In this document: one piece after another, positions 35,904-45,437 of the stretch | Layout: every line of letters begins with the position of its first letter | Position numbering within the stretch: the stretch's first letter is position 1 | NCBI GenBank assembly: GCA_965230495.1 | Contig: OZ246004.1 | Span: 2,976,001 to 3,040,000, forward strand | From: JACJYM01 sp965230495 | Lineage (GTDB): Bacteria; Bacteroidota; Bacteroidia; Chitinophagales; Saprospiraceae | Direction: 5' to 3' | Length of the DNA: 64,000 nt | Notes under the pieces: generated by a model | What the model saw: only the letters and a program-made list of their open reading frames with translations | Database searches by the model: none | What the model was told of the DNA's origin: nothing | Made by a program: the position numbers and the translations under genes

Positions 35904-38204
35904 ATGAAGCACTTTCTAATAGCTATTTTTCTTTTTGTTTCAACCAGCCTATTATCTCAAAGTGATTTGAAGATAGGAGAATGGAAATCCTATCTGCCCT
36001 TACACTCAGCAGATTGGGTTACACAAAGTGATAATTATGTTTACTATTCCTCCGAAAATGCCATCATTATTTTTGATAAACTTTCTCTCTCCTCTGATGT
36101 AATAACGAAAAATGAAGGTCTAAGTGAACATAAAATTCGACGCATAGAGTATGATTCTTATAATGATCAACTCATCGTAGGTTATGAAAATGGAAACATA
36201 GATATTCTAAAAGATGGTAGCATCTTAAATATCCCATTTCTTAGATTAAACACTCAATTAAACGATAAAAGAGTAAACCACATCTATGTGGCCGATGAAA
36301 ATCATGCCTATTTGTCTTATTCCTTTGGAATTATACAACTAAATCTGAAATCTCTTGAGTTCGGTACTACTTGCTTCACCAATCAAATTGTCAATGCCAT
36401 AGGTTCGAACAATCAATTTCTCTTTGCTGCAACGGAAGATGGTGTCTTTACTATTCCTCTCAATGATGAAAGATTTGGAAATTTCCTACAATGGTCTTTC
36501 CTTGGAGAGAACAGTGGTTTGTTTCAGATATACGATGCTCAAGATATTATTTCATTTAATAATATAGTCTATATAAATATTGATGGTGTTTTGTATCGTC
36601 AAAATGGAACCTTGTATCAAGAATATATTAATCAAGTATCTCAGGATTATCGTGTAGAGAGTCTTTCCTCTTCCACGGAACATTTAATTATTTCCATGAA
36701 GAAGAGCTCCAGTTCAAGTAAAGTAATACTCGTTGATGCTAGTGGTACACAATCAGAAGTAGGTCAAAATTGTACCAACCGTATTCTACACGCCATAGAG
36801 GATCAATCCGGTGAGATTTGGTTTGCGGATGAATGGCAAGGTCTTCGATTTACTAAAGATGGGTGCCCTAAATATCAATTGAATGGACCCAATAGTACCA
36901 AAGTTTCCGAAATTATTGAATCCCAAGATATTATATACATTGCCTCTGGTGGTGCGACTGAGCAATTTCTTTATTCTGATCACAGTAAAGATGGATTTTA
37001 CATGCTTGAAAATGGTATTTGGACCACCTATAGGAATGCTATTACCCAAGCTTTTAAGGACAATGGTTTTCAAAGAATACAAACCCTGGCAAAACATCCT
37101 AGACAAAACATATTGGCGGTGGGTTCATATTATGCAGGTGTTTTGCTTTTTGATATGGATAATGAAACTTTTACCTTCTATGATCAAGATAGCTCTCCCC
37201 TTGAAGGAACTCAAGGGGATGAAGCCCGAGAAAGAGTAACTTCGGTAAGATATGATGCTCAAGAAAATCTCTGGATCACTCAGTATATTGTGGATAAACC
37301 TCTTAAAGTATTGACTCCCGATGGTTTATGGTATACATTTACTCTTTCCGGAACCAATGTCCCTACCTCTATGACTATTGATGATTTTGGTAATAAATGG
37401 ATTGCTTCTCGACAAAGTGGTATCAGTGTATTTAATGAGAATGGTACGTTGTCTGACCCTTCTGATGACAGCCGTAGAAATATTACAACATCAAGTACAG
37501 AGTTAACAAGTAATCGGGTAAACTGTATTACGGTAGATCTAAATGGAGAAGTTTGGGTCGGTACCGATGAAGGTCCTGTTATTTTTGAATGTGGAGCTTC
37601 TGTTTTTGACCCAAGCGTTTGTGTTGGAAGTCGAAGAAAAGTACTTCAAGACAGTATTGCCGCTTTCTTATTAGAAACGGAAGATATTCTAGCCATAGAA
37701 ATTGATGGAGCTAATAGAAAATGGTTTGGAACTCGCAACGGTATCTTCGTACAATCTCCGGATGGGGAAACCCAAATAGCTCATTATACTGAGGAAAACT
37801 CCCCTCTTTTTGACAATAAAATTGTTTCCCTTCGATTTGTGCCTGAGTCCGGGGAAATGTTTATTGGATCTGATGGAGGTATTCAAAGCCTACGTACCGA
37901 GTCGTCTGAAGGTAAAAAAATATTTAACGAATCAAAAGTGTACGCTTTTCCTAATCCTGTGCGACCAGAATACACGGGACCCATAGCCATTAAAGGTTTA
38001 GTTCGAGATGCCAACGTAAAGATTACAGACTTAACAGGAAAATTAGTTTTTGAAACAACCGCACTGGGAGGACAAGCCATTTGGTATAAAACCGACTATA
38101 CAGGAAGAGAAGTTGCTACTGGTGTATATCTCGTATTTGCGAGTAGTACAGATACCTTTGAAGATCCAAAAAGCTTCGTAACAAAAATTCTAGTGGTCAA
38201 TTAA
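35904..38204 (+). CDS. porZ: PorZ-like type IX secretion system component with beta propellers
   Basis: This 766-residue protein has a signal peptide (about residues 1-19). Residues 25-650 hold repeated propeller blades (GEWKSYLPLHSADWVTQSDN, then VGYENGNIDILKD, WFADEWQGLRF, ITVDLNGEVWVGTDEG, WFGTRNGIFV) of the two-component-regulator propeller type. A C-terminal beta-sandwich begins VYAFPNPVRPEYTGPIAIKG and ends FVTKILVVN, like a T9SS sorting domain. This layout is that of PorZ, the cell-surface protein that works with PorU in the attachment complex. It has a 154-base upstream gap in which no confident promoter was found. Confidence 0.85.
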   Translation: MKHFLIAIFLFVSTSLLSQSDLKIGEWKSYLPLHSADWVTQSDNYVYYSSENAIIIFDKLSLSSDVITKNEGLSEHKIRRIEYDSYNDQLIVGYENGNIDILKDGSILNIPFLRLNTQLNDKRVNHIYVADENHAYLSYSFGIIQLNLKSLEFGTTCFTNQIVNAIGSNNQFLFAATEDGVFTIPLNDERFGNFLQWSFLGENSGLFQIYDAQDIISFNNIVYINIDGVLYRQNGTLYQEYINQVSQDYRVESLSSSTEHLIISMKKSSSSSKVILVDASGTQSEVGQNCTNRILHAIEDQSGEIWFADEWQGLRFTKDGCPKYQLNGPNSTKVSEIIESQDIIYIASGGATEQFLYSDHSKDGFYMLENGIWTTYRNAITQAFKDNGFQRIQTLAKHPRQNILAVGSYYAGVLLFDMDNETFTFYDQDSSPLEGTQGDEARERVTSVRYDAQENLWITQYIVDKPLKVLTPDGLWYTFTLSGTNVPTSMTIDDFGNKWIASRQSGISVFNENGTLSDPSDDSRRNITTSSTELTSNRVNCITVDLNGEVWVGTDEGPVIFECGASVFDPSVCVGSRRKVLQDSIAAFLLETEDILAIEIDGANRKWFGTRNGIFVQSPDGETQIAHYTEENSPLFDNKIVSLRFVPESGEMFIGSDGGIQSLRTESSEGKKIFNESKVYAFPNPVRPEYTGPIAIKGLVRDANVKITDLTGKLVFETTALGGQAIWYKTDYTGREVATGVYLVFASSTDTFEDPKSFVTKILVVN

Positions 38205-38223
38205 AATACTTTTACTCAATAAA

Positions 38224-38712
38224 CTAATCAAAGAAGGGATCCAGAACTGTATGTCCGGGATCTATCGTTCCTTTAACAAATGTAAATAGTCTTTCTTCTC
38301 CCGCTATTCGAATCCGTACTTTACTAACTACTCCGATAATTGGAAATATGGTGGGATCTCCATCCAAGCTAAGCTTGAATTCTGCTAGTTTAGTCCTACG
38401 TGCATTTCTCGTCTGACACCGAGTACTCTTTAAAAAAGCAACGTCCACCAGACCAGGAGTTGGCTTATAAAAATAATGATTCTGAATAAGTATATCTACC
38501 CCAGCCCTTCTCCTTTTTCTCTTAAGAGCCCTTACTATCACTAGGCATCCATATCTTTTATAAAAACCTAGATTAACCTCAATTGGTCGAATAACCACTC
38601 TAAGTCCTCCTATCCTAACTCTCGTTCTTTTATTAATAAGTCCCATTTCTTTTTTCAACAAAGTTGGGTCTCTGCTTACTTCCGCACTAGAGGAAAAAAC
38701 CCTAGTATCCAA
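38224..38712 (-). CDS. Basic hypothetical protein
   Basis: This is an open frame of 162 codons with no recognised family. It is rich in Arg and Lys (for example RALKRKRRRAG and TRCQTRNARRTK), with a more ordinary C-terminus ending VLDPFFD. The only in-frame starts are a TTG at 38712 or an internal ATG at 38646. An open stretch this long is unlikely by chance at this base composition, so it is either a real gene or a decayed one. It converges with porZ with 19 bases between ends and lies 31 bases downstream of the next gene on the same strand. Confidence 0.4.
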   Translation of the reverse strand: MDTRVFSSSAEVSRDPTLLKKEMGLINKRTRVRIGGLRVVIRPIEVNLGFYKRYGCLVIVRALKRKRRRAGVDILIQNHYFYKPTPGLVDVAFLKSTRCQTRNARRTKLAEFKLSLDGDPTIFPIIGVVSKVRIRIAGEERLFTFVKGTIDPGHTVLDPFFD

Positions 38713-38743
38713 CGGTTATTCCCCCTATATACATCTGCTTCTT

Positions 38744-40021
38744 TTATAACTTTATGAACTTCTGAGATTCTAGCATTTTCTCTCTTTCGAAAAACTTAAT
38801 AATATAAGCTCCCTTTTCAAAATTAGAAATGTCAATAGATGGGGTGATTTTCGAAATTTTTGTTTTTGGAATTCCTTTCAAATCTAAAATTTGAAATTCC
38901 AGCACCCTTTCTCTTTCATCTGTTGACACTAATAGAACGTTGTTGTTAGGATTGCTAATCTTAATTTTGTTCGAATCTAAATCGTCCGTAGATAATGATC
39001 TATTTTCACAATTATGTTCTTCATCGGTAGTAAAGAACAATTCTTCATTTCTATATTGACAATTTAGCTCTTGTTGGATGTATCCGTCCTTATAGGTATA
39101 ATAAAGGCCTACGTTTGTCCCCACTCCCTCAATAAAAGTAAGGTAGATTTCTTCTCCACTACATGATTTGATACGAGCTTCCAGTTCTATTACCTTCTTT
39201 CCGTGATCTAAATAATAATCTCGAACAGGAAAGGTATATGCCTCTTTACTTTTCGGATCTTTGAAGTAAAAACTATCGCATACGTGAATAGAAAAATCAA
39301 TCATAAGATATTCTATCTCCGCTTGATCCATAAAAAACAATTTCTCTCCATCTTCCCTTAAAAACCCTATTTGTGCCTCTGCCTCATCTTTTTTAGACTT
39401 CAACCATTTATAGCTATATCCATTATGAAAATATTGTCCATATATAATTCTATTGTCCACATAGATATCTGAGCATTCCTCCCGGTCTTCGATCAACTCT
39501 TTCATTTCATTTGACAAAAGTTTCTGTGGAGTAGCGTGAAAAAAAGCTTCCATGATATCTACCGCGTCCTCCCAGCTGGTATTACCTGTTTTCTGAGCTT
39601 TTATAATTCTGTTTTGACTAATGAAGAGAGTCGTAGGGAAAAAACAGCTCTCTAGCTCCTGGCAAATATTATCTCCTACAAATACTGACTTTAGATCAAA
39701 ATGCTGTGATGCCCATTCAAAGGATTGCGATAATTCTTCCTTTGCTCGGTTCTCAATAAAAATAGGCTCGGCATTGTACAGAGAACTTAGCTCTGCTTTC
39801 CGATTCCAAAACGTGGTCATTTGTTGAAGGGCAATGGACGATTCCTGTGTATAAATAGTCAGTATATAATTTTTATCCGGCTGTAAAACGTTTTCCAACT
39901 CCTGCTCCTCGTATTGATAGTTAGTAACCTGATGCATCCATATATTCTGTCCACATAATGTAACCCCACTCTGAATTAGAGTAATAATTGAAAAACACCT
40001 TATTATAAATGCTATTTTCAT
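38744..40021 (-). CDS. Secreted protein with thioredoxin-like region and T9SS-type C-terminus
   Basis: This 425-residue protein has a signal peptide (about residues 1-24, ending TLCGQ). A region over about residues 45-165 has the look of a thioredoxin fold (YILTIYTQESS, CFFPTTLFISQNRIIKAQKTG with a cis-Pro-like FPT) but no CxxC. A middle part has no known family. A C-terminal part of about 75 residues ends FEKGAYIIKFFEREKMLESQKFIKL, the pattern of type A T9SS sorting domains. It overlaps the preceding gene by one base (TGATG). The assignment of each part is tentative, and the cargo function is unknown. Confidence 0.6.
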   Translation of the reverse strand: MKIAFIIRCFSIITLIQSGVTLCGQNIWMHQVTNYQYEEQELENVLQPDKNYILTIYTQESSIALQQMTTFWNRKAELSSLYNAEPIFIENRAKEELSQSFEWASQHFDLKSVFVGDNICQELESCFFPTTLFISQNRIIKAQKTGNTSWEDAVDIMEAFFHATPQKLLSNEMKELIEDREECSDIYVDNRIIYGQYFHNGYSYKWLKSKKDEAEAQIGFLREDGEKLFFMDQAEIEYLMIDFSIHVCDSFYFKDPKSKEAYTFPVRDYYLDHGKKVIELEARIKSCSGEEIYLTFIEGVGTNVGLYYTYKDGYIQQELNCQYRNEELFFTTDEEHNCENRSLSTDDLDSNKIKISNPNNNVLLVSTDERERVLEFQILDLKGIPKTKISKITPSIDISNFEKGAYIIKFFEREKMLESQKFIKL

Positions 40022-41607
40022 CAGTATTCTATATCTAATAGTTCTAACAGTTTTATGGAGATATTGCCAATAGGAAGTCCATTATCTTCTTGGAATATCA
40101 CCATCGCTTCGTGGAATCCACTATCAGGAATGCTATCTACCACTTCTATTGATTCATAACCCTTCTCTTTCAATTTTTCTTTGATTAGATGTATGAGTGT
40201 TGGTGTCCATAATTCCTCACATAAGATGACAGTATGTTCACTTAAACCACCTTCTACCAGTTCTTTTTCGTGATAACTTGTATCTATCCCTGTCAATGGT
40301 ATTTCTATAAGCCCACTCGGTTCTCCTAATCTTTCATATACTCTTGTGCTGTAAGTTGCCGGGATAACCTCAGAGTTTATCGTAACAGGAGCCTCTATAC
40401 TATAATAATCCAGATCTGAAATTTCCGTTTGTACACATGAGTCCGGTAACACAATTTTGATCTTTATAATACTTACTTCTTGGTACTCTGCTTCTATAAT
40501 TTTTTCTACACTGTGCGAGGGTATTGCTAATTTTTCGTAGGTCCGTGTTTCGTAAATCGCTGGTATCTCCGTCCTTTTTACACAGTGGTTTCCTGATAAG
40601 ACATAGTTATCCGGGCAATCCATAAAATCTTTTTGTAGATATGGATTTTCCACCTTATCAATATTTTCAATCTCCCAATCCATACAATCCAGACTTCTAT
40701 ATGAAACACAATCTGAATAAATCGTGTCTATCACAAAGCGATTGATCTCCGGACATTCTTCTATCCAAATCGTATCAAACAGATAAGCTGCCGTGTCAAC
40801 TTTATACAATTCATACGATGATTTCACCAACATCTGTTCCGTAACAGTTTCGAATTCAGCAGGAATCAAGTCATAATCTACGTATTCTTCCCTATGTATG
40901 TATTGGCTCACGACCGTGTCATATTCTACCTCAATATCCTGGCATACATTTTCTTCCTTAGTTATAATCTGATGCTGTAAAGTATCAAAAACTATTTCTG
41001 TTTTCTCTAACATCGTAAATGCTTCTTTTGTCAATACTTCTTCCGTAACCGCTTCAAAAACAGGAGGCGTAACCTCAATATCATAAGAAGGAGGGACGAT
41101 CCAGTGTTGCTTAAGTGTTGTATCCAATGTAGGTGATACGAATAGCTCTTCCGAACAATTGTATATGTCATCACACTGGTCTAAGTAGAAAAAGTAACCT
41201 TCAATGTAGGCCATATAGAATCCTTCGGAAGTTGATGTATCCTCTATATAAATCAGGTCTATTTTTTGTCCAATATTATTTTCTGTCTCGACACAATACC
41301 TTGTGATCAATATCCGATCGAGATCATCTACTTCAGGGAACTTATACAAACAACTATAAAAATTCAATAACTCTTCCTTATTCAAAGGTCCGACCTCCAT
41401 TTTACCTGTATGCAGAAATGCTTGGTTTTCATGTACTAGGTGCTTGGCTGTAATAAAAAAAGTTGCCTCCTCCAGATGCTCTATCTGAGATGGAAATTCT
41501 CCATACACGTATTGACTTATTTCAAAGCATGAAAAGTTAAGATTGATCAGCAAGAAACAGGTAGTCAAGAGTCCTGATCCCATAATCCAAATGTACAGAA
41601 TTAACAT
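40021..41607 (-). CDS. Repeat protein ending in a peptidoglycan-binding-like domain
   Basis: This 528-residue protein has an N-terminal hydrophobic segment (about residues 3-24). Between residues 180 and 435 there are degenerate repeats of the form P-x-x-Y/F-x-T-x-T/V-x-x-x-L-x-x, seen at 181, 249, 349 and 416 (PPVFEAVTEEVL, PAEFETVTEQML, PAIYETRTYEKL, PATYSTRVYERL). Weaker copies lie at about 204, 227 and 373. The last 60 residues (LIHLIKEKLKEKGYESIEVV, MVIFQEDNGLPIGNISIKLL) resemble PG_binding_1. It is cotranscribed with the T9SS-type protein downstream. I infer cell-envelope anchoring. The function is unknown. Confidence 0.6.
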   Translation of the reverse strand: MLILYIWIMGSGLLTTCFLLINLNFSCFEISQYVYGEFPSQIEHLEEATFFITAKHLVHENQAFLHTGKMEVGPLNKEELLNFYSCLYKFPEVDDLDRILITRYCVETENNIGQKIDLIYIEDTSTSEGFYMAYIEGYFFYLDQCDDIYNCSEELFVSPTLDTTLKQHWIVPPSYDIEVTPPVFEAVTEEVLTKEAFTMLEKTEIVFDTLQHQIITKEENVCQDIEVEYDTVVSQYIHREEYVDYDLIPAEFETVTEQMLVKSSYELYKVDTAAYLFDTIWIEECPEINRFVIDTIYSDCVSYRSLDCMDWEIENIDKVENPYLQKDFMDCPDNYVLSGNHCVKRTEIPAIYETRTYEKLAIPSHSVEKIIEAEYQEVSIIKIKIVLPDSCVQTEISDLDYYSIEAPVTINSEVIPATYSTRVYERLGEPSGLIEIPLTGIDTSYHEKELVEGGLSEHTVILCEELWTPTLIHLIKEKLKEKGYESIEVVDSIPDSGFHEAMVIFQEDNGLPIGNISIKLLELLDIEY

Positions 41608-41738
41608 GAAAAAATAAATCTCTTATTACCAATGAGATGTAAATCTATCCCTATCCTCCCTTAGAATATGAAAGAGCTAAGTCTCCTTTTTAAAGGGATT
41701 GGGCCAAAATGATATTATAATAAGAAATTTTGGCAGTA

Positions 41739-42410
41739 TCAGTAAAATCTAATTACTTCGTTCTCCCTCTTTCTCTCAAGAATCGGTACTTCTGCCCCTT
41801 CCTGAGGGTATCCCACCGGCAATAGTAGAAAAGCCCTTTCGTTATCTGGACGATCTAATATTTTTTGAAGAAAATTCATCGGACTGGGAGTATGCGTCAG
41901 TGTAACTAATCCTGCATGATGAATGGCATTGATCAAAAATCCTGCAGCGATACCTACCGACTCGTTGACATAGTAATTCTTATGTTTTTTTCCATCCTCA
42001 CCCATATCGTACGCCTTTTTAAACATGATAATCAACCACGGTGCGACTTCCAAAAACTCCTTATACCAGTCCGTCCCAAAGGGTGCTAAATCTTCAAGCC
42101 ATTTGTCACTCATCCTACCGTGATAGTTTTCGTATTCTTCTTTCTCTGCTGCTTTTCGGATTTCTTTTTTAATCAAGGGATCCTCCACTGCACAAAAGGT
42201 CCAGGGTTGTTTATGAGCTCCTGATGGAGCCGAAGATGCCGTCATAATCAGATCTGTAATCACTGACTTCTCCACTTTCTTATCCGAATAAAATCGCAAT
42301 GATCGTCTTTGATCTAAATAAGATCGTAATTCTGCTGCCCTTGTCTTGGTTTCTTTTGTTGAAAAATTTGGTCCTATATATTCTTTGAAGCCCTGTTCGG
42401 TATTCGCCAT
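41739..42410 (-). CDS. Nitroreductase-family flavoprotein, iodotyrosine-deiodinase-like
   Basis: This 223-residue FMN enzyme has RRSLRFYSDKKV (FMN phosphate site), TASSAPSGAHKQPWTFCAVED, and YYVNESVGIAAGFLINAIHHAGL. It ends LLPVGYPQEGAEVPIL. The PSGAHKQPWTF form and the central RMSDKWLEDLAPFGTDW lid region resemble the iodotyrosine deiodinase/reductive dehalogenase branch rather than common nitroreductases. It is probably cytoplasmic, and the substrate is unknown. It is divergent from the YdeI-like gene with a 66-base gap. Confidence 0.8.
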   Translation of the reverse strand: MANTEQGFKEYIGPNFSTKETKTRAAELRSYLDQRRSLRFYSDKKVEKSVITDLIMTASSAPSGAHKQPWTFCAVEDPLIKKEIRKAAEKEEYENYHGRMSDKWLEDLAPFGTDWYKEFLEVAPWLIIMFKKAYDMGEDGKKHKNYYVNESVGIAAGFLINAIHHAGLVTLTHTPSPMNFLQKILDRPDNERAFLLLPVGYPQEGAEVPILERKRENEVIRFY

Positions 42411-42476
42411 ATTTTCTTTGTCCTTTGCTCTAAGGATAAATATACCAAATAGCTCTTGAATCGTATCTTTGATTTT

Positions 42477-42953
42477 ATGGAAAAGCCTCTGGTTGACAAA
42501 ATGTATCTTTTAGAAAAGTTTCCCGGTAAAGGTGGTTGGACCTATGCGGCTATCCCTGAAATTCTTCAAAACAAAAACAACCCTTTCGGATGGGTTGTGG
42601 TAAGAGGAAGTATTGATGATTATCCGTTAGATCACTATAAGTTGATGCCTATGGGAAATGGAAAGTTATTCCTTCCTGTCAAAAGTGAAATCCGAAAAAA
42701 GATAAAGAAGCAAGCTGGAGATACTGTACATGTCATTCTTTATTCTGAAGACAGAACATATGAGGCACCTCAAGAGATTGTTGCCTGCCTCAAGGATGAA
42801 TCTCAGGAGCTATATCACCAATTTATTTCACTCTCTGCCTCCCGACAAAAACAATATATAGACTGGATTTATCAAACCAAAGACCAAGATGTACAGGCCA
42901 ATCGCATTGTCAAAATGCTGGAGGAGTTAGGAAATGATTCTATTATAAATTGA
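42477..42953 (+). CDS. YdeI/OmpD-associated (OmdA, DUF1905) family protein
   Basis: This protein is 158 residues from the ATG at 42477; the frame continues to a TTG at 42456. The DUF1905-like part covers EKFPGKGGWTYAAIPEI to AGDTVHVILYSED, and the C-terminal YdeI/OmdA part has ASRQKQYIDWIYQTKD and VQANRIVKMLEELG. Family members have been linked to bacteriocin tolerance, but no mechanism is clear. A decayed second copy lies at about 45879-46107. It ends just before a large inverted repeat. Confidence 0.8.
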   Translation: MEKPLVDKMYLLEKFPGKGGWTYAAIPEILQNKNNPFGWVVVRGSIDDYPLDHYKLMPMGNGKLFLPVKSEIRKKIKKQAGDTVHVILYSEDRTYEAPQEIVACLKDESQELYHQFISLSASRQKQYIDWIYQTKDQDVQANRIVKMLEELGNDSIIN

Positions 42954-42990
42954 TAAATATTATAATTGGCTGTTTTTCACGATTTGTTAT

Positions 42991-43037
42991 GTATAAGTGT
43001 AATAGCCCCCATTATTGAAGGCTATTATTACTTATAC
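42991..43037. repeat. Large imperfect inverted repeat between convergent genes
   Basis: GTATAAGTGTAATAGCC (42991-43007) pairs with GGCTATTATTACTTATAC (43020-43037), with one bulge and a 12-base loop. It lies 38 bases after the YdeI-like stop and 30 bases from the copper receptor stop, so it can serve as a hairpin for both transcripts. There is no U tract after either arm, so classic intrinsic termination is not certain. Confidence 0.6.
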
Positions 43038-43066
43038 AATTATTTAACCTATTAACATTTTATCCT

Positions 43067-45325
43067 CTAAAAAGTAAAATTAAGGTTGGTAAGTACATTT
43101 CTTCCTAATGCAAATATTGGATTATTTCCTCCCCTAACTGAACGATTAAGATGCTCATAGTAGTTTTTATCAAATAGGTTATTAACCCCTGCATTTAAAG
43201 ACAGTTTATCTGAGATTTGATAGCCAATGTTAATATCTAAAAGGGCAAATGACGGTGTTACTGTTTCTCCAAATTCACTGGATGTCCTTGATTGTTCTGC
43301 TACGAAACGGAAAACAAGCTCCGGGGATAATCTACTTTTAAAATAACTACCTGTTAAGGTATATCTTACATCCAATGGTGCAATTTCCGGTAAAGGCTCA
43401 TCGCGTTCTAAATCTTGACCATAGGTATACGCAATACCCCATTGTTGCTGAAGACCCATAAATAATTTCTGTGACCAGTTGATTTCAAAACCAGCTTTGA
43501 ATACCTCTTGGATATTAATGAACTGTCTTACTCCCGGACTCATCGGCAAGCGAGGCTCAAGAGTTGGATCAATAACAGAGGATATATAATCTTGTAAGTA
43601 AGATCCAAATAAATTTACATTAATGATTGTATGGTGTGAGGGTCTCCATTTGAAGGTTAAATCAATTTGATTATTGATCTCAGGATCTAGCTTTGGATTC
43701 CCTAACATCTCAAATGGATCTTGGCCAATGGGGAAAAAATTGATGAACCGCTCAGTAAGACCACCACTTCTTTGTACTCGTCCAAGCCATAAGCTCGTTT
43801 CAAGTTTTGTACCAAACTCTTTCAAAATGCCAATACTTAAACTTGGATTTATATGGGTCGTTTTAGTATCCGAATAAATTTGGGTAAACTCATCACTGAT
43901 ATCGCTAATATCCGCATTATTAAGTTCCAATCGTCCGGAAAATATGTAGTCAAAAACTGACCCGTTTAGCTGATATTCGGTAAAAACACCCGTCCTACTT
44001 ATTCTACCTTCTTGCCAAGCGTTATCTTCAAAAGTATTACCTGCATTTGGTCCCTTAAGAAACGCTCTTTCTCTAATTCCTTCTGCACCTTCAATACGTA
44101 AATCGGCCCCAGCATACAATTTACCGTTATTACGTCGCCAAACACCTTCTGTCCTTCCCCCATAATTATACGTTGTTGCATGGGTTTCAGCATTAAGTAT
44201 ACGTGGATCTAAGTGCTTGAGCAAGTTGTCCATTCTATGGTTTACCAAAGAGCTGAAAATAGTAGTGTTCCAACTTTTAAGCCTTTCTCCATTAAACTCT
44301 ATATCATGTCTCACATTGAATAACCAGGTATCGTCTTCTCTTAGGTCCATCGCTAATGCCGGAAAATCAGCGTCTCTCGCACGGTTATAAATTGCTGATG
44401 CTCGCAATTCTTGATTTGAAGCAATTTTGAATCCCATATTTGTTCCAAAGCTACCACGTTCAAAGTCCGCTTGTACTATTTCGCCATTACCTGACGTATA
44501 ATCATTGCCCTGAGACCATGAACTAAACAAGTTAACGTCATGCTTCTTTCCACTGAAGCCAATTTGGCTTTCTCCTCTTACATTGTCTCCATTACTTTCG
44601 TACCCTGTTGATAATCTTCCATAAAAACTCTCCTCACTCGTAAAATTAAGTTCTGTTGGAACAAAATTAATGGTAGCACCAAAGCCTGTTCCGTAACGAA
44701 GTGCATAAGGGCCTTTCAAGATTTCGATTCTGTCTATCATATTAGGTGCCATTTGGCTTGTGGGTGGGTCCATTCTGTTAGGACATGCCGCTGTGGCACA
44801 TTGTGCCCCATTAAGCACCACATTTAACTGATCATATTTAAACCCTCTAAAAACGGGATCAAAGCCATAATTGCCTCCCTTGCGTATACTGCTGAACGAA
44901 GGCAGTTGATTGAGTATCTGTGCTCCATCATGCTCCATACGATCTTGATACTCTATATTGAGCCTGCTTTCAGGTTGCGAGCTCTGTCGTTTTACTGCTA
45001 TAACGGTCACAGGATAAAGACTTACAGACTCCTTTGTTCTGTAAAGTACTTCATTTTTGATAGCTGTTTTTAGTTCAGAGCCAGATAGGGACCAAGAGCC
45101 ATAACTCATATGGGAGATTGTCATCGTTGCATTTTCAACAAACCTGAATTCGATAATGCCGTTTTTGTCTGAAATCCCATGTTGTTCTCCATATTCAAAA
45201 GTGGCTTGTACTATAGGTGTGGCTGTTTCTAGATCTAACAACCTGATTTCTTTTTGCTTGGTTTGTGCAAAAAGATCTGTGAATAGCATACACCATGCTA
45301 TTACTAAAATATATTTAGCATTCAT
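43067..45325 (-). CDS. TonB-dependent copper receptor, OprC/NosA-like
   Basis: This 752-residue outer-membrane receptor has a signal peptide (about residues 1-20) and a short carboxypeptidase-regulatory-like domain (about 22-100). The plug begins near residue 105 (SYDPVFRGFKYDQLNVV-like signature FDPVFRGFKYDQLNVVL), and a beta barrel ends in LTNLNFTF. The plug contains CPNRM (Cys181...Met185) and the barrel contains HRM (His363, Met365). This CxxxM plus HxM set is the copper site described for Pseudomonas OprC. The gene lies 112 bases downstream of a small Cys/Met-rich gene. I expect Cu uptake driven by TonB. Confidence 0.85.
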   Translation of the reverse strand: MNAKYILVIAWCMLFTDLFAQTKQKEIRLLDLETATPIVQATFEYGEQHGISDKNGIIEFRFVENATMTISHMSYGSWSLSGSELKTAIKNEVLYRTKESVSLYPVTVIAVKRQSSQPESRLNIEYQDRMEHDGAQILNQLPSFSSIRKGGNYGFDPVFRGFKYDQLNVVLNGAQCATAACPNRMDPPTSQMAPNMIDRIEILKGPYALRYGTGFGATINFVPTELNFTSEESFYGRLSTGYESNGDNVRGESQIGFSGKKHDVNLFSSWSQGNDYTSGNGEIVQADFERGSFGTNMGFKIASNQELRASAIYNRARDADFPALAMDLREDDTWLFNVRHDIEFNGERLKSWNTTIFSSLVNHRMDNLLKHLDPRILNAETHATTYNYGGRTEGVWRRNNGKLYAGADLRIEGAEGIRERAFLKGPNAGNTFEDNAWQEGRISRTGVFTEYQLNGSVFDYIFSGRLELNNADISDISDEFTQIYSDTKTTHINPSLSIGILKEFGTKLETSLWLGRVQRSGGLTERFINFFPIGQDPFEMLGNPKLDPEINNQIDLTFKWRPSHHTIINVNLFGSYLQDYISSVIDPTLEPRLPMSPGVRQFINIQEVFKAGFEINWSQKLFMGLQQQWGIAYTYGQDLERDEPLPEIAPLDVRYTLTGSYFKSRLSPELVFRFVAEQSRTSSEFGETVTPSFALLDINIGYQISDKLSLNAGVNNLFDKNYYEHLNRSVRGGNNPIFALGRNVLTNLNFTF

Positions 45326-45437
45326 ATTTAGTTATTTTAATTATGTTAATACTTTGATTTAAGTGCAAAGCATAAATAGTAGTACCGATTGAGTACTAGA
45401 GTGTTATCTGATTTTGGAGTTAATACCTCCTACTATT

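Noticed and set aside
36883..37239. 118-codon frame inside the porZ-like gene
   Set aside because: It lies in another frame of a well-supported propeller gene and has no recognisable domain.
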